This document shows positions 8,767 to 17,710 of a stretch of DNA of 64,000 bases, piece after piece; within the stretch, counting starts at the first letter, position 1, and each line of letters opens with the position of its first letter. The position numbers and the translations under genes were made by a program. Origin of the DNA: Clostridium beijerinckii HUN142 (GTDB lineage: Bacteria > Bacillota > Clostridia > Clostridiales > Clostridiaceae); the NCBI RefSeq assembly GCF_000621745.1, contig NZ_KK211336.1:270876-334875 (forward strand), read 5' to 3'. The notes under the pieces are model-generated. The model was not told the origin of the DNA and did not search any database. It worked only from the letters and a program-made list of their open reading frames with translations.

Positions 8767-10838
8767 ATTATGAAAAAGAGCTAGAAAGATTAAATGAATA
8801 TCAAAGAGAAGCAGTACTTGATGAAAGTGATGCATGTGTTGTAAATGCAAATGTTGGAAGTGGAAAAACAACAGTTTTGATTTCAAAAATCGTGTATCTT
8901 CATTATGCAAAAAATATCAGTTATAAAGATATGATTGTATTAACTTTTACTAATAAAGCTGCAAATGAAATTAAAGAAAGATTAATGATTTCTGATGAGA
9001 GTATAAAATCAGAGGAATTAGAGGGCTTTGGAACCTTTCATAGTGTGGCCCTTCATTTACTTAAAGAAGTATTGCCAATTGAAAAAATAAGATATGAAAA
9101 AGATTTTTTAGTAATAGAGCCAGATGAGGAATTAGACATTGCCTTGCAGATAATCCAAGAAGAAAAGCTCAAAATTAAGTATAAGAACCGTTTAAAAAAG
9201 AGACTTGAGCAAGCTATGGTTATTGAGAAGGAAGAGGAAAAGATTTCGCCTTATGATGATGATATCTTTAAGCTTGTAGAGCTACTAAAGGAAGAGAAGA
9301 TAAAACAAAATAAGATGTCTTTTTCAGATATATTGCAAAATGCAAATTTATTATTAAGTGAGCATAAAATAGAACCTAAATGGATTATTATTGATGAGGT
9401 TCAAGACAGCGATAAAATACAGCTTGATTTTATTGATAAGTTAAAAGGTGAAAATACTAAATTATTTGCAGTTGGTGATCCAAATCAGGTTATTTACAGC
9501 TGGCGTGGAAGTTCTTTAAACGTGGTTTATACCTTAAAGCATAAATATAATGCAAAGGAGCTTTCCCTTCCAATAAATTATCGTTCAAGTAATGCTATTT
9601 TAGAAGCAGCAAGGTGCTTTCAGCAAAATGGAAGCCGCTTAATGGGCGCTAGAGAAACTGAAAATAAAATCATAGTCAAAAATCATTATAATCCTTTTAA
9701 TGAAGCATGTTATTTGTCAGATAAGATCAAGGAAATACATAAATCAGGTGTGCCTTATAAGGAGATTGCAATTTTTTATAGATTGCAAAACCAGTCTCAG
9801 GTTTTTGAAGATGTGTTTTTAAAAAATGATATTCCTTTTGAAGTATCCATGAAGAAAACCATAAGTGACAGTCCAGTGTTAAATTGGATGATTAAACTAT
9901 TTCGTTTTTGCGTAAATACTAATGATTTTTCCTCTGCAATTTATGTTCTTAGCAATAAAGAATATGGAGAGAAAATGACAGAAAAGACTGCAAGAAAAAT
10001 AGTTAAAGAGCAGAACATAATTAAGTCAGAACTACTAGAAAAAATGCATGAATTTTTAAATAAATGTTCTGGAATTAAGATGGCAGAAGAGATTTATAAT
10101 TATTTTGAATTTGATAAGTATATAAAGCCAACTTCAGCTACATATATAGATGATAAAGAAGCTATATATGCGTTGCTTGATATAATCATAGAGTATGTGA
10201 AAGAAAAACAAATGATATTTTTAGATGGACTCAGAGAGTTTATAAATTCATCAGCTTTATATGGAGTAAATATTTTAAAGAAGGATATAAGTAGCGATAT
10301 AGATTCCGTTAAGCTTATGACCTTACATGCCTCTAAAGGTTTAGAATTTTCTTATGTGTTTATTACAGGAGTTAACTATGGGCTAATTCCACTTCATACA
10401 AGAGATATGGAGGAAGAAGAGGAACAAAGATTATTTTTTGTTGGAATTACAAGGGCAAAAGATTACTTAGAGCTGTCTTATTATACAAATCCAGATTATC
10501 ATAAGGCAGCGCCTGGAGAAAGTAGATATATTCATATGATTCCAGAAAAGTTAATACAAAGTGATAAAGTTAAAAATAATAATGTAAATCTTCAAGAACT
10601 TAAAAAACAAATTCAAGAGGCAAAGGCTCAAGGAAAGAAAGAAGAAGTTTCGGTTACTGAAGCAGTGGAATTACCAGTAGTTGAAGAAATAAATGAAACA
10701 TCAATTAAACAAGTAAGCCACAAGAAATACGGAACAGGAAAAGTTCTAAAAGAAGATGATATGATGATTGAAGTGGAATTCGAAAATTATGGAGTGAAAG
10801 AATTTATAAAAGCCTTTAGTGAACTGGAATTTTTGTGA
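8763..10838 (+). CDS. UvrD/PcrA-like superfamily 1A DNA helicase
   Basis: 691 residues with the full SF1A motif set: LNEYQREAV (Q motif), NVGSGKTT (Walker A, about 30-37), LTFTNKAANEIKERL (Ia), IIIDEVQDSD (motif II, about 210; D-E-V-Q instead of D-E-x-Q-D), VGDPNQVIYSWRGSS (III), LPINYRSS (IV), LMTLHASKGLEF (V) and FVGITRAKDYLE (VI). The last 40 residues (HKKYGTGKVLKED...) resemble the Tudor-like C-terminal module of PcrA/UvrD that contacts RNA polymerase. It is a 3'-5' helicase of repair or replication-conflict type; which paralogue is uncertain, since a main PcrA is probably elsewhere. It follows the MrfA-like helicase on the same strand. Confidence 0.88.
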   Translation: MNYEKELERLNEYQREAVLDESDACVVNANVGSGKTTVLISKIVYLHYAKNISYKDMIVLTFTNKAANEIKERLMISDESIKSEELEGFGTFHSVALHLLKEVLPIEKIRYEKDFLVIEPDEELDIALQIIQEEKLKIKYKNRLKKRLEQAMVIEKEEEKISPYDDDIFKLVELLKEEKIKQNKMSFSDILQNANLLLSEHKIEPKWIIIDEVQDSDKIQLDFIDKLKGENTKLFAVGDPNQVIYSWRGSSLNVVYTLKHKYNAKELSLPINYRSSNAILEAARCFQQNGSRLMGARETENKIIVKNHYNPFNEACYLSDKIKEIHKSGVPYKEIAIFYRLQNQSQVFEDVFLKNDIPFEVSMKKTISDSPVLNWMIKLFRFCVNTNDFSSAIYVLSNKEYGEKMTEKTARKIVKEQNIIKSELLEKMHEFLNKCSGIKMAEEIYNYFEFDKYIKPTSATYIDDKEAIYALLDIIIEYVKEKQMIFLDGLREFINSSALYGVNILKKDISSDIDSVKLMTLHASKGLEFSYVFITGVNYGLIPLHTRDMEEEEEQRLFFVGITRAKDYLELSYYTNPDYHKAAPGESRYIHMIPEKLIQSDKVKNNNVNLQELKKQIQEAKAQGKKEEVSVTEAVELPVVEEINETSIKQVSHKKYGTGKVLKEDDMMIEVEFENYGVKEFIKAFSELEFL

Positions 10839-11293
10839 TTATATATAATCCAACTAAGATGCGGACTTATGCATATAACTTACCGAAATAAGGATTATGT
10901 TATTGTTCCAGTTTCTAAGGAAGTTATGATGAAGCTGGTTGTGTATATAGTAGTTACTTGTCATAATAAAAATATACTTACTATGCCTGCTTCTAGTCAA
11001 TATGTAATAGGAGTAAAAGCAGATAAAAAAGTGAGTTAAAGGGATGTGAATGTAGATTTAATCCAATGCCATCAGATGGAATTGGATTAAATGTATAGAT
11101 AGAATAAATAGGCATGGTTGAATTGATCAATTTTAATGTTACTGGAAATAATGATTTTTAGTAACATTTTTAATGTGATATAAAGAATAAATCAGCTTTT
11201 AATTTATGTAAAAAAGGATACAACGAGGAATTAAAGAATACATAATAGATATTATGTAAATTAACACATACTTAACGGTAAAGAGGTGTAAGA
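10839..11293. other. intergenic with partial repeat and two hairpins
   Basis: 10861-10935 is one end of a subfamily II palindrome repeat (GGACTTATGCATATAACTTA, then TGTTCCAGTTTCTAAGGAA). A perfect 12-bp inverted repeat ATTTAATCCAAT / ATTGGATTAAAT lies at 11056-11067 and 11081-11092 with no T-run. A weaker terminator-like stem AATGTTACT / AGTAACATT with a following T-stretch is at 11135-11171. No ORF is supported. Confidence 0.6.
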
Positions 11294-11971
11294 ATGAAGA
11301 AGATATTAATAGTTGAGGATAATAAAGATTTAAACACATTACTTTCAAAGATAATAAAAGAAGCAGGATATCTTACCAAATCGTTATATGATGGATTAGA
11401 TGTAATTAAAGAATTGAAAGAAAATAAATATGATATGATTATTTTGGATATAATGCTTCCATATAAAAGTGGAGATATGATTTTAAAAGAAATTAGAAAA
11501 GATTGTGATGTCCCAGTTATTATTATTTCAGCGAAGGATTTGACTGGGACGAAAGTATTTATGTTAAAGAATGGTGCTGATGATTATATTACTAAACCAT
11601 TTAATATTGATGAAGTTATCGCAAGAATAGAGACAAACCTTAGAAGATATGAAAATAGTAAAACAGTAAATGAAATGTTATATTATAAAGATATAAAACT
11701 TGATACCAGATTAAAAAGAGTAATGGTTCATAAGAATGAAGTTAATCTTACAGTTAAAGAATATAACATTCTTGAATTATTAATGAAAAATCAGGATAGA
11801 GTATATTCAAAAGCAAATTTATATGAAATTATATGGGAAAGTGAGTTCTTAGGTGATGATAAAACTATTAAAACCCATATGAGTAGATTGAGAAATAAAT
11901 TAAAAGAAGCAAATAAAGATGAAGAGTATATTGAAACTGTATGGGGAATAGGATATAGGTTGATTAAATAA
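11294..11971 (+). CDS. OmpR-family response regulator
   Basis: 225 residues. Receiver domain with the acidic pair in IVEDN, phospho-acceptor Asp in IILDIMLPY (about residue 52), ISAKD, and the Lys of DDYITKPFN. The C-terminal winged-helix DNA-binding domain includes LTVKEYNILELLM and the recognition region DDKTIKTHMSRLRNKL, ending VWGIGYRLIK. AAGAGGTG precedes the ATG. Downstream lie an ABC transporter pair and a sensor kinase (13981-14883), the arrangement of Bce/Cpr-like peptide-antibiotic sensing modules, though a terminator separates this gene from the transporter. Likely partner: that kinase. Confidence 0.9.
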   Translation: MKKILIVEDNKDLNTLLSKIIKEAGYLTKSLYDGLDVIKELKENKYDMIILDIMLPYKSGDMILKEIRKDCDVPVIIISAKDLTGTKVFMLKNGADDYITKPFNIDEVIARIETNLRRYENSKTVNEMLYYKDIKLDTRLKRVMVHKNEVNLTVKEYNILELLMKNQDRVYSKANLYEIIWESEFLGDDKTIKTHMSRLRNKLKEANKDEEYIETVWGIGYRLIK

Positions 11972-12002
11972 TAAAGGATTATTTTTTTGATAATGCCTTA
12001 AT

Positions 12003-12043
12003 AGCTGAGATAAATAAGTATTTTTATTATCTCAGCTTATTTT
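12003..12043 (+). terminator. rho-independent terminator after the response regulator
   Basis: Perfect 11-bp stem AGCTGAGATAA / TTATCTCAGCT (12003-12013, 12027-12037) followed by TATTTTTAG. It separates the regulator from the ABC genes, implying a second promoter for the transporter. Confidence 0.8.
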
Positions 12044-12092
12044 TAGTATACATGTAATTCATTATACTTAGGGCTATTTTTTTATCTCTTTT

Positions 12093-12129
12093 GTAACATT
12101 TTATTGCTTAATTGTTACCTTTATGTAAC
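12093..12129 (+). promoter_or_regulatory. candidate response-regulator binding repeats upstream of the ABC operon
   Basis: GTAAC (12093-12097), GTTAC (12114-12118) and GTAAC (12125-12129) form two nested inverted pairs; the second is GTTACCTTTATGTAAC. They lie 42-78 bases before the transporter ATG, where an OmpR-type activator would bind. Assignment to the neighbouring regulator is inference. Confidence 0.4.
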
Positions 12130-12170
12130 CTTTTAAGTTTAGAATTTATTATGATGAAAGGAGAAGAAAA

Positions 12171-13124
12171 ATGAATGATAAAATTTTAGAAATTAGTAAA
12201 GTAACAAAAGTATATAAAAGTAACAGTATCATAAGAAAAATAACAAGTAAAAATAGCAATGGAATTGTTTTAGAAAATGTGAACTTTTCTTTAGAGAGGG
12301 GAAAAATTTATGGGCTTATTGGAAGAAATGGTTCTGGAAAAAGTACTCTTATTAAAATAATAGCAGGTATATCTAATGCTACAGAAGGAAGAATAAGAAT
12401 CTTTGGAGAGGACGACGAAGAGAATTTAAGACAAGCTAGAAAAGCTATAGGATTTTTAATTGAAGAACCAGCGTTACATTTCGGAATGACAGCAAAAGAA
12501 AATATGCAATTATTTCAAAAGATAAAAGGTATCTCTGACAATAGCAGTATTGATGAAATATTAAAAATGGTAAAATTGCATGATTGTAATAAAAAGAAAG
12601 TACGTAATTTTTCATTAGGAATGAAGCAAAGATTAGGAGTTGCGTTAGCACTTGTAGGTAATCCTGAAATTTTAATATTAGATGAGCCTATGAATAGTAT
12701 TGATCCTTATGGAGTTGTAGAAATAAGAAATATTCTAAAAAAAATATGTTCAGAAAGAAATATTACTATGCTTGTAACTGAACATGATTTAAATAATTTG
12801 TATTTGTTAGCAACGGATTATATTATTATAGATAAAGGACATATAAAGGATGAAATTACTTTAGAACAATTAAAGGAAAAGTGTAAAAAATATATATTAT
12901 TACGTACAGATGAACCAGAGAGAATGGCTTGTATTTTAGAGGATGTTTTAAAAACAACAAATTATAGAGTCATGCCAGATAAGTCAATTAGATTATATGA
13001 TGATATTGATGAGGTTGAATTGTTAGCAAGAACTTTTTTAGAGAAGAAGCTTTTAGTTACAAATTTATCATATGAGTGTGGTACTTTAGAAGATTATTTT
13101 CTTAGTGTTGTAAGGAGGGCGTAA
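12171..13124 (+). CDS. ABC transporter ATP-binding protein (BcrA/lantibiotic-immunity type)
   Basis: 317 residues. Walker A GRNGSGKST (about 51-59), Q-loop IEEPALHFGMT, signature FSLGMKQR (LSGGQ variant), Walker B LILDEPMN, then NSIDPYG (D-loop) and TEHD (switch His). A short insertion precedes Walker A, and about 90 residues follow the NBD, as in the DrrA/BcrA group. Its stop overlaps the permease start (TAATG). GAAAGGAG precedes the ATG. With the following permease it should form an exporter or protection pump against a membrane-active peptide; the substrate is not shown by the sequence. Confidence 0.88.
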   Translation: MNDKILEISKVTKVYKSNSIIRKITSKNSNGIVLENVNFSLERGKIYGLIGRNGSGKSTLIKIIAGISNATEGRIRIFGEDDEENLRQARKAIGFLIEEPALHFGMTAKENMQLFQKIKGISDNSSIDEILKMVKLHDCNKKKVRNFSLGMKQRLGVALALVGNPEILILDEPMNSIDPYGVVEIRNILKKICSERNITMLVTEHDLNNLYLLATDYIIIDKGHIKDEITLEQLKEKCKKYILLRTDEPERMACILEDVLKTTNYRVMPDKSIRLYDDIDEVELLARTFLEKKLLVTNLSYECGTLEDYFLSVVRRA

Positions 13125-13906
13125 TGTATAATTTATTAATTGCAGAATGTATGAAAATAAAAAAGAATATTGTTTTAAAAATGTTAATTATAGGAATATG
13201 CGTTATAAGCGTTGCATTATCGTTAAATAATATTTATTCAATAAAATTATGTTATGGAGATTTATCTCAAATTGAAAGTTATGAAGGAATAAGCCAATTT
13301 TGTGCTGCTTTAGCAATGAGGCATAATTTTGAAAATATTAGTATACTTCTTAGTGTGTTTGGGGGAATATATATATGCTATGATTTTGAAAGAAAGTTAT
13401 GTCAAAGTGCTGTTTATGCAGGATGCAAGAAATTGGATATATTTTTTAGCAAGATGATTATATATTTTATTATATCAGCGGTATTATTATTTATATATTC
13501 AGTTATTTCTACATTAATTCCAAGTATTGTCTTCCCTGATTATATTAAATATAATAGTAGTATGATTTTACAAATGATAAAAATATATTTTGTAAGTATT
13601 ATATTTCATTTTGCTCGGTTATCACCTATAATTTTAATAGCATATTTTATGAGAAAGACAGGAATAACAATAATATTATGGGGGATAGTCTATATAGCGG
13701 TTAATAAATTCTGGGAGGGAATGGATGAATTATTTCCTGTAATAATAGATCCAGTATATGGTAATACTATTTGGCAAATTAATAAATGTATAACTCCAAA
13801 TATGACGTATTTAAGCTTATTTAGAGTTGTTGGGGTTAGTTTAATGTATATAATCGCTTTTGGTGGTATAGCTTATATGCTTTTTAAAAGAAAAGAATTA
13901 AAATAA
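13124..13906 (+). CDS. ABC-2-type transporter permease subunit
   Basis: 260 residues beginning MYNLLIAECMKIKK, the usual N-terminus of ABC-2 permeases of the lantibiotic-immunity group. About six hydrophobic segments can be drawn (starting near residues 19, 76, 110, 155, 182 and 233). The start codon overlaps the ATPase stop, and AAGGAGGG lies in the end of that gene, so the two are translationally linked. It acts in the membrane as partner of the ATPase. Confidence 0.85.
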   Translation: MYNLLIAECMKIKKNIVLKMLIIGICVISVALSLNNIYSIKLCYGDLSQIESYEGISQFCAALAMRHNFENISILLSVFGGIYICYDFERKLCQSAVYAGCKKLDIFFSKMIIYFIISAVLLFIYSVISTLIPSIVFPDYIKYNSSMILQMIKIYFVSIIFHFARLSPIILIAYFMRKTGITIILWGIVYIAVNKFWEGMDELFPVIIDPVYGNTIWQINKCITPNMTYLSLFRVVGVSLMYIIAFGGIAYMLFKRKELK

Positions 13907-13980
13907 TTTATTTATAATATATATAATTCTGATAAATATAATTTAGGAAGCTCAGGTATTAGAAAGGAGGTATTCATAAA

Positions 13981-14883
13981 ATTATTGCATTAATTATAGT
14001 TATAAGTTCTATAATAATATTAATATTAATTTTATATATTTATTTTTTTAATAGAACAATAAAAGATATTAATAAGCAGATTGCTTTTAGAATGAATAAA
14101 AAAATAGAATCATTAATTAGCATATCTATGTTCAATAAAAATTTAACTGATCTTATTGGAAATTTAAATAAGCTACTAATTTTTGAAGAGAAATCAAGAA
14201 GTCAGAGTGTTCGTCAAGAAAAAAAGATTAAAGAAATGATTACTAATATATCTCATGATTTAAGAACTCCACTTACTGCTGTCAAAGGATATATGGAACT
14301 CTTAGTTAGAAATTTACAAGAAGAAAAACAAAAGAAAACTGCTGAAACTATAGTAAAACATATAGATCAATTGGACAAGCTCATAAATTGTTTTTTCGAA
14401 CTTTCATACCTTGAAATATCTGATGATAATATTGAACTTTCTAAAGTTAATTTAACCAATACTTTATGTAATAGTATTGTGAATTATATATATGAATTTG
14501 AAAAGAAAGATATAAAGGTTGAAATAAATACTGAACAGCCTCTTTATGTTGTTGGGAATGAAGAAATGATAAAACGTATAATTGAAAATCTTATAAAGAA
14601 CTGCTTAGTTCATTCATATGGAAATGTAAAAGTTAATATTAGTGAAGAAGATGAAAATATAGTATTATCATTTGCAAATAAAGTGAAAGAAACAGAAAAA
14701 ATAGATACGGATAATTTATTTGATAAATTTTATGTGGCTGATACGTCTAGAAATAAAACAACAACTGGACTTGGATTGTCTATAGTAAAAAAACTTTGTG
14801 AGAAAATGAATGGTAGTGTTAAAGCTATACTTAATGGAAGTATATTGGATATCAAGGTTATATTATTAAAATCAGATAAATGA
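13981..14883 (+). CDS. sensor histidine kinase with an N-terminal TM segment and no standard start codon
   Basis: The kinase core has the H-box NISHDLRTPLTAVKGY, N-box IIENLIKNC and G-box TTGLGLSIVKKLCEKMNG. In-frame sequence upstream of the first ATG (14092) encodes one strong membrane helix (IIALIIVISSIIILILILYI) and a basic NRTIKDINKQ linker, so 14092 is not the real start. AAAGGAGGT at 13963-13971 is well placed, but no in-frame ATG, GTG or TTG follows; the bases read TTCATAAAATTATTGC. Use of ATT (13981) or a lost G in an original ATGAAAATTATTGC would explain it. Probable partner of the regulator at 11294. Confidence 0.75.
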   Translation: MIALIIVISSIIILILILYIYFFNRTIKDINKQIAFRMNKKIESLISISMFNKNLTDLIGNLNKLLIFEEKSRSQSVRQEKKIKEMITNISHDLRTPLTAVKGYMELLVRNLQEEKQKKTAETIVKHIDQLDKLINCFFELSYLEISDDNIELSKVNLTNTLCNSIVNYIYEFEKKDIKVEINTEQPLYVVGNEEMIKRIIENLIKNCLVHSYGNVKVNISEEDENIVLSFANKVKETEKIDTDNLFDKFYVADTSRNKTTTGLGLSIVKKLCEKMNGSVKAILNGSILDIKVILLKSDK

Positions 14884-15029
14884 AGTAATATAGCAAGTTA
14901 AGAAGTTCTAAGCTAAATATACTAATTTATGAGGGAATATTTCTTAATTGGAATCAGGTAGTGGTACATAAAGAAGTTTTTACATAAAGTTAATGGTTGC
15001 ATGCAGATTATTGCAGCGTGGCTGATACT

Positions 15030-15225
15030 ATGGGAAATAGGAAAGCTCGAATCATTACATTCGCTGAGGAAGTGGAATAACCTACAACTAAGAATCTTAG
15101 AAGCTCATTTTCAAATGTTTTCTCCATATTATGACCCTTGTTGTTACAAATATATTTATGATTTCTAGTGAAGATATGAACTTAAAGTTTTAGCAACTTT
15201 ATAGACATGTTCATCTAATAAGTCT
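15030..15225 (-). repeat. long-palindrome repeat, degenerate reverse copy
   Basis: On the minus strand it reads the conserved flank (ACTTATTAGATGAACATGTC, AAAACTTTAAGTTCATATC), TTCACTAGAAATCATAAATA, TTGTAACAACAAGGGTCATA, GAGAAAACATTTGAAAATGA, TCTTAGTTGTAGGTTATTCC, and a loop (CTTCCTCAGCGAATGTAATG) also present in the 36962-37285 copy. The distal arm is lost or diverged. The ACCCTTG(T)TGGTTACAAA block links it to subfamily II, so it is intermediate between the two. Confidence 0.75.
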
Positions 15226-15310
15226 TATTTATATTTTTAAGTATACCCAAAACATAGATAAACAAATTATAAGTTAAGGCTTTAATTAGTTTATCTATAA
15301 TTATTTTGAA

Positions 15311-15356
15311 TAAATGCTATCAGAGTTATTAACTATGGTAGCATTTATTTATTTTA
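15311..15356 (+). terminator. rho-independent terminator
   Basis: Stem TAAATGCTATC / GGTAGCATTTA with one G-T pair, followed by TTTATTTTA. It lies between the repeat and the DNA polymerase gene. Confidence 0.65.
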
Positions 15357-15595
15357 TGGGAAATTGTACCTGGACAAATATTTGAATAACTCTGAGAGAA
15401 ATCAGGAATTTTCTATCACTTTATTTCGATAATTTGCATTATACAGCAATATTTTTTGTAGCAAAAAACATGAATTTAAAGGAAATAGATGATTATATAA
15501 GAAAGTTTGGGAAGGGTAAGAGAAAAAATTTCTTTACAAGAGAACGTATGTTCAATATAATATATTCAAAAGAACATATGTTTGGAGTTGGTTTT

Positions 15596-16852
15596 ATGGA
15601 TTTGAGTGAAGATAAATTGATTTTTCATATTGATGTGAATTCAGCATATCTTTCATGGACTGCAGTAAAGCTTTTGCAATACGGAAGTCAACTTGATATA
15701 CGTGAAGTTCCTTCAGTAATTGGAGGTAGTGAAGAAAATAGGCATGGAATAATTTGGGCTGCTTCGATACCAGCAAAAAAGTATGGTATTAAAACAGGAG
15801 AACCAGTATATTCAGCAAAGCTTAAATGCAACAATCTCATGATTTATCCTCCAGATTATAATTGGTATGTGAAATCAAGTGATGCGCTATATGAACTGCT
15901 TACTGAATATTCTCCAAAGATTCAAAGATATAGTATTGATGAATGTTTTGTGGATTGTACACATTTAAAAGAGAATTATAAAAGAGTAGCTATGAGATTA
16001 AAAATGAGAATAAGTGAAGAGTTAGGTTTCAATTGCAATATTGGAATTTCAACAAATAAATTACTTGCTAAGATGGCTAGTGATTTCAAACCTAAAAACT
16101 GCATACACACTTTATTTAAGCATGAAATGCGCACAAAAATGTGGAATTTACCTGTAGAGGATTTGTTTATGGTTGGTCGTGCAAGTGCAGCAAAACTTCA
16201 TAAATTAAATATTAGTACAATAGGGGAACTAGCAAATACCGATGTAAATTTATTAATAAGTAAATTGCATTCTCATGGAAAACTTATATATGAATATGCT
16301 AATGGAATCGATAATTCAGAAGTAAGGGATTCTAATTATTTAGAGGTTAAAGGAATAGGAAATTCAACAACTATTGCTTATGATGTAGAGACTATGGATG
16401 AAGCGTTTAAAATATTATTATCCCTTACAGAAAGTGTAGCCATGAGGCTTAGATCTAGTAATAGTTTATGTAGTCTTGTTGTTGTAAGCGTTAAAACTAA
16501 TCAATTTAATTATTATTCTCATCAGAAGCCATTAAATGACTTTACAGACTCAACAACTAAAATATTTGAGGGAATTAAAGAAGCATTTAAAGAAGCTTGG
16601 AAAGGTGAAAAAATAAGACAATTAGGAGTACGAGTAACTAAGCTTCGCAGCAATGTATATTATCAAGAGAATCTATTTGACTATGAAAAAAACGAAAAGC
16701 AAAGGAAGCTAGATCAAACTTTAGATGATTTAAGGAGTAAATATGGTAAGGAAAGTGTTATTAGATCAATTTTTCTACACTCAGGAGTGAGACCGATTAA
16801 TGGGGGAACTGGTTCACATGAAGATTATCCGATGATGAGCAGTATATTATAA
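15596..16852 (+). CDS. Y-family DNA polymerase (DinB/Pol IV or UmuC-like)
   Basis: 418 residues. Catalytic acidic residues sit in FHIDVNSAYLSW (Asp about 13) and YSIDECFVD (Asp-Glu about 115-116). Then come CNIGISTNKLLAKMASDFKPKN, the helix-hairpin-helix thumb (LFMVGRASAAKLHKLNISTI) and a little-finger domain. The frame is open back to a TTG at 15434, but family members begin just before FHIDVNSAY and GGAG at 15584-15587 fits the ATG at 15596. The C-terminus (ENLFDYEKNEKQRKLDQT) includes QxNLF-like residues that may bind the sliding clamp. Expected role: translesion synthesis. The GIIWAASIPAKKYGIKTG stretch is typical of the clostridial UmuC-like group. Confidence 0.88.
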   Translation: MDLSEDKLIFHIDVNSAYLSWTAVKLLQYGSQLDIREVPSVIGGSEENRHGIIWAASIPAKKYGIKTGEPVYSAKLKCNNLMIYPPDYNWYVKSSDALYELLTEYSPKIQRYSIDECFVDCTHLKENYKRVAMRLKMRISEELGFNCNIGISTNKLLAKMASDFKPKNCIHTLFKHEMRTKMWNLPVEDLFMVGRASAAKLHKLNISTIGELANTDVNLLISKLHSHGKLIYEYANGIDNSEVRDSNYLEVKGIGNSTTIAYDVETMDEAFKILLSLTESVAMRLRSSNSLCSLVVVSVKTNQFNYYSHQKPLNDFTDSTTKIFEGIKEAFKEAWKGEKIRQLGVRVTKLRSNVYYQENLFDYEKNEKQRKLDQTLDDLRSKYGKESVIRSIFLHSGVRPINGGTGSHEDYPMMSSIL

Positions 16853-16865
16853 GGAAGTGTAGGTA

Positions 16866-17126
16866 ATGAAAGTTGTTTCAAAGAATATTGAGATGATAGC
16901 ACATTTCGAAGAAGATGGGAAAATAAAACCATTAAGATTCAAAATCGAGGAAGAAAATAAATGCGAAATTATTAAAATAGGAAGAATAATAAATATAGAT
17001 TTAGAAAAGCTATGTGGTAATAAAATGTGGGTATTTACTTGCAGTTCCATAATTGGAGGAATCGAGAAAATATTTGAACTTAAGTATGATATAGAAGGGT
17101 GTAAGTGGATACTATTTAAAATATAA
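16866..17126 (+). CDS. small conserved-type protein downstream of the Y-family polymerase
   Basis: 86 residues with GGAAGTG before the ATG and only 13 bases after the polymerase stop, so probably co-transcribed. Mixed alpha/beta composition (MKVVSKNIEMIAHFEEDGKI...), no membrane segment and no recognised catalytic motif. Proteins of this kind accompany DinB-like genes in clostridia as far as memory goes; function unknown. Confidence 0.65.
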   Translation: MKVVSKNIEMIAHFEEDGKIKPLRFKIEEENKCEIIKIGRIINIDLEKLCGNKMWVFTCSSIIGGIEKIFELKYDIEGCKWILFKI

Positions 17127-17175
17127 TGAAATTCATTTTTTGTTAATAAATATTGTGATAAAAGGAATGATAATT

Positions 17176-17358
17176 ATGGTAATAAAAGATAAAGAATTAG
17201 ATATAAATTTAATAAATTCAGTGGAGAAATACTTAAAATTAAATTATAGTGAGCTATATAATAAGAATGATCTAGAAATAGTATTTGAAGAAGCCAAGGA
17301 AGATGATGAACTTAAGTTAAAAATATTTAATTCAATAAGAAGATTTATAATGAGTTAA
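17176..17358 (+). CDS. small hypothetical protein
   Basis: 60 residues, acidic, helical (LINSVEKYLKLNYSELYNK). AAAAGGAATG precedes the ATG at 17176, which was chosen over an upstream in-frame TTG at 17140. It is third in the polymerase gene cluster and has no recognisable family. Confidence 0.5.
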   Translation: MVIKDKELDINLINSVEKYLKLNYSELYNKNDLEIVFEEAKEDDELKLKIFNSIRRFIMS

Positions 17359-17378
17359 CGACAAAGATATTAAATAAC

Positions 17379-17460
17379 AAATTGTAAAATCGTATTATTC
17401 AAGAGAGTGAATTTGCGATTTTTTTAATGAGTCGCACCAAGATATTACACAGTACGTAGG
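17379..17460 (+). repeat. short TIR element family 2, left part only
   Basis: AAATTGTAAAATCGTATTATTC, then AAGAGAGTGAATTTGCGATT, a T-run, and AATGAGTCGCACCAAGATAT with TACACAGTA. It matches copies at 25096 and 26251, but the right terminal repeat is not visible. The AAATCG / CGATTT stem with its T-run may serve as terminator for the polymerase cluster. Confidence 0.7.
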
Positions 17461-17617
17461 TATGGCGACTTAACTATAGTTAGTATTAGTTTATATATTA
17501 TGAAGAAAAAGAACTGCACCGTTGATTCCATTTAACAAACAAAGGGTGTCAAAGATACTAACTTAAGGTACGTGAAAGAAAATAAACTAGCAGATGGACT
17601 TGTTATTTTTTTTATAA

Positions 17618-17647
17618 TGCCAATACATTATAAAATATGTATTGGCA
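17618..17647. promoter_or_regulatory. perfect inverted repeat upstream of the WYL regulator
   Basis: TGCCAATACAT and ATGTATTGGCA, 11-bp arms with an 8-base spacer, 64 bases before the regulator ATG. It could be an autoregulatory operator; it lacks a T-run on the plus strand. The preceding 17480-17610 holds no supported gene. Confidence 0.4.
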
Positions 17648-17710
17648 ATGAGGTGCATTACATTTACTAATAAATAATACTATTAAAAATCTAGGGAAGT
17701 GGGGCGCATT

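Noticed and set aside
15434..15595. N-terminal extension of the Y-family polymerase from a TTG
   Set aside because: No ribosome binding site, and family members begin just before the FHIDVNSAY motif; GGAG fits the ATG at 15596.
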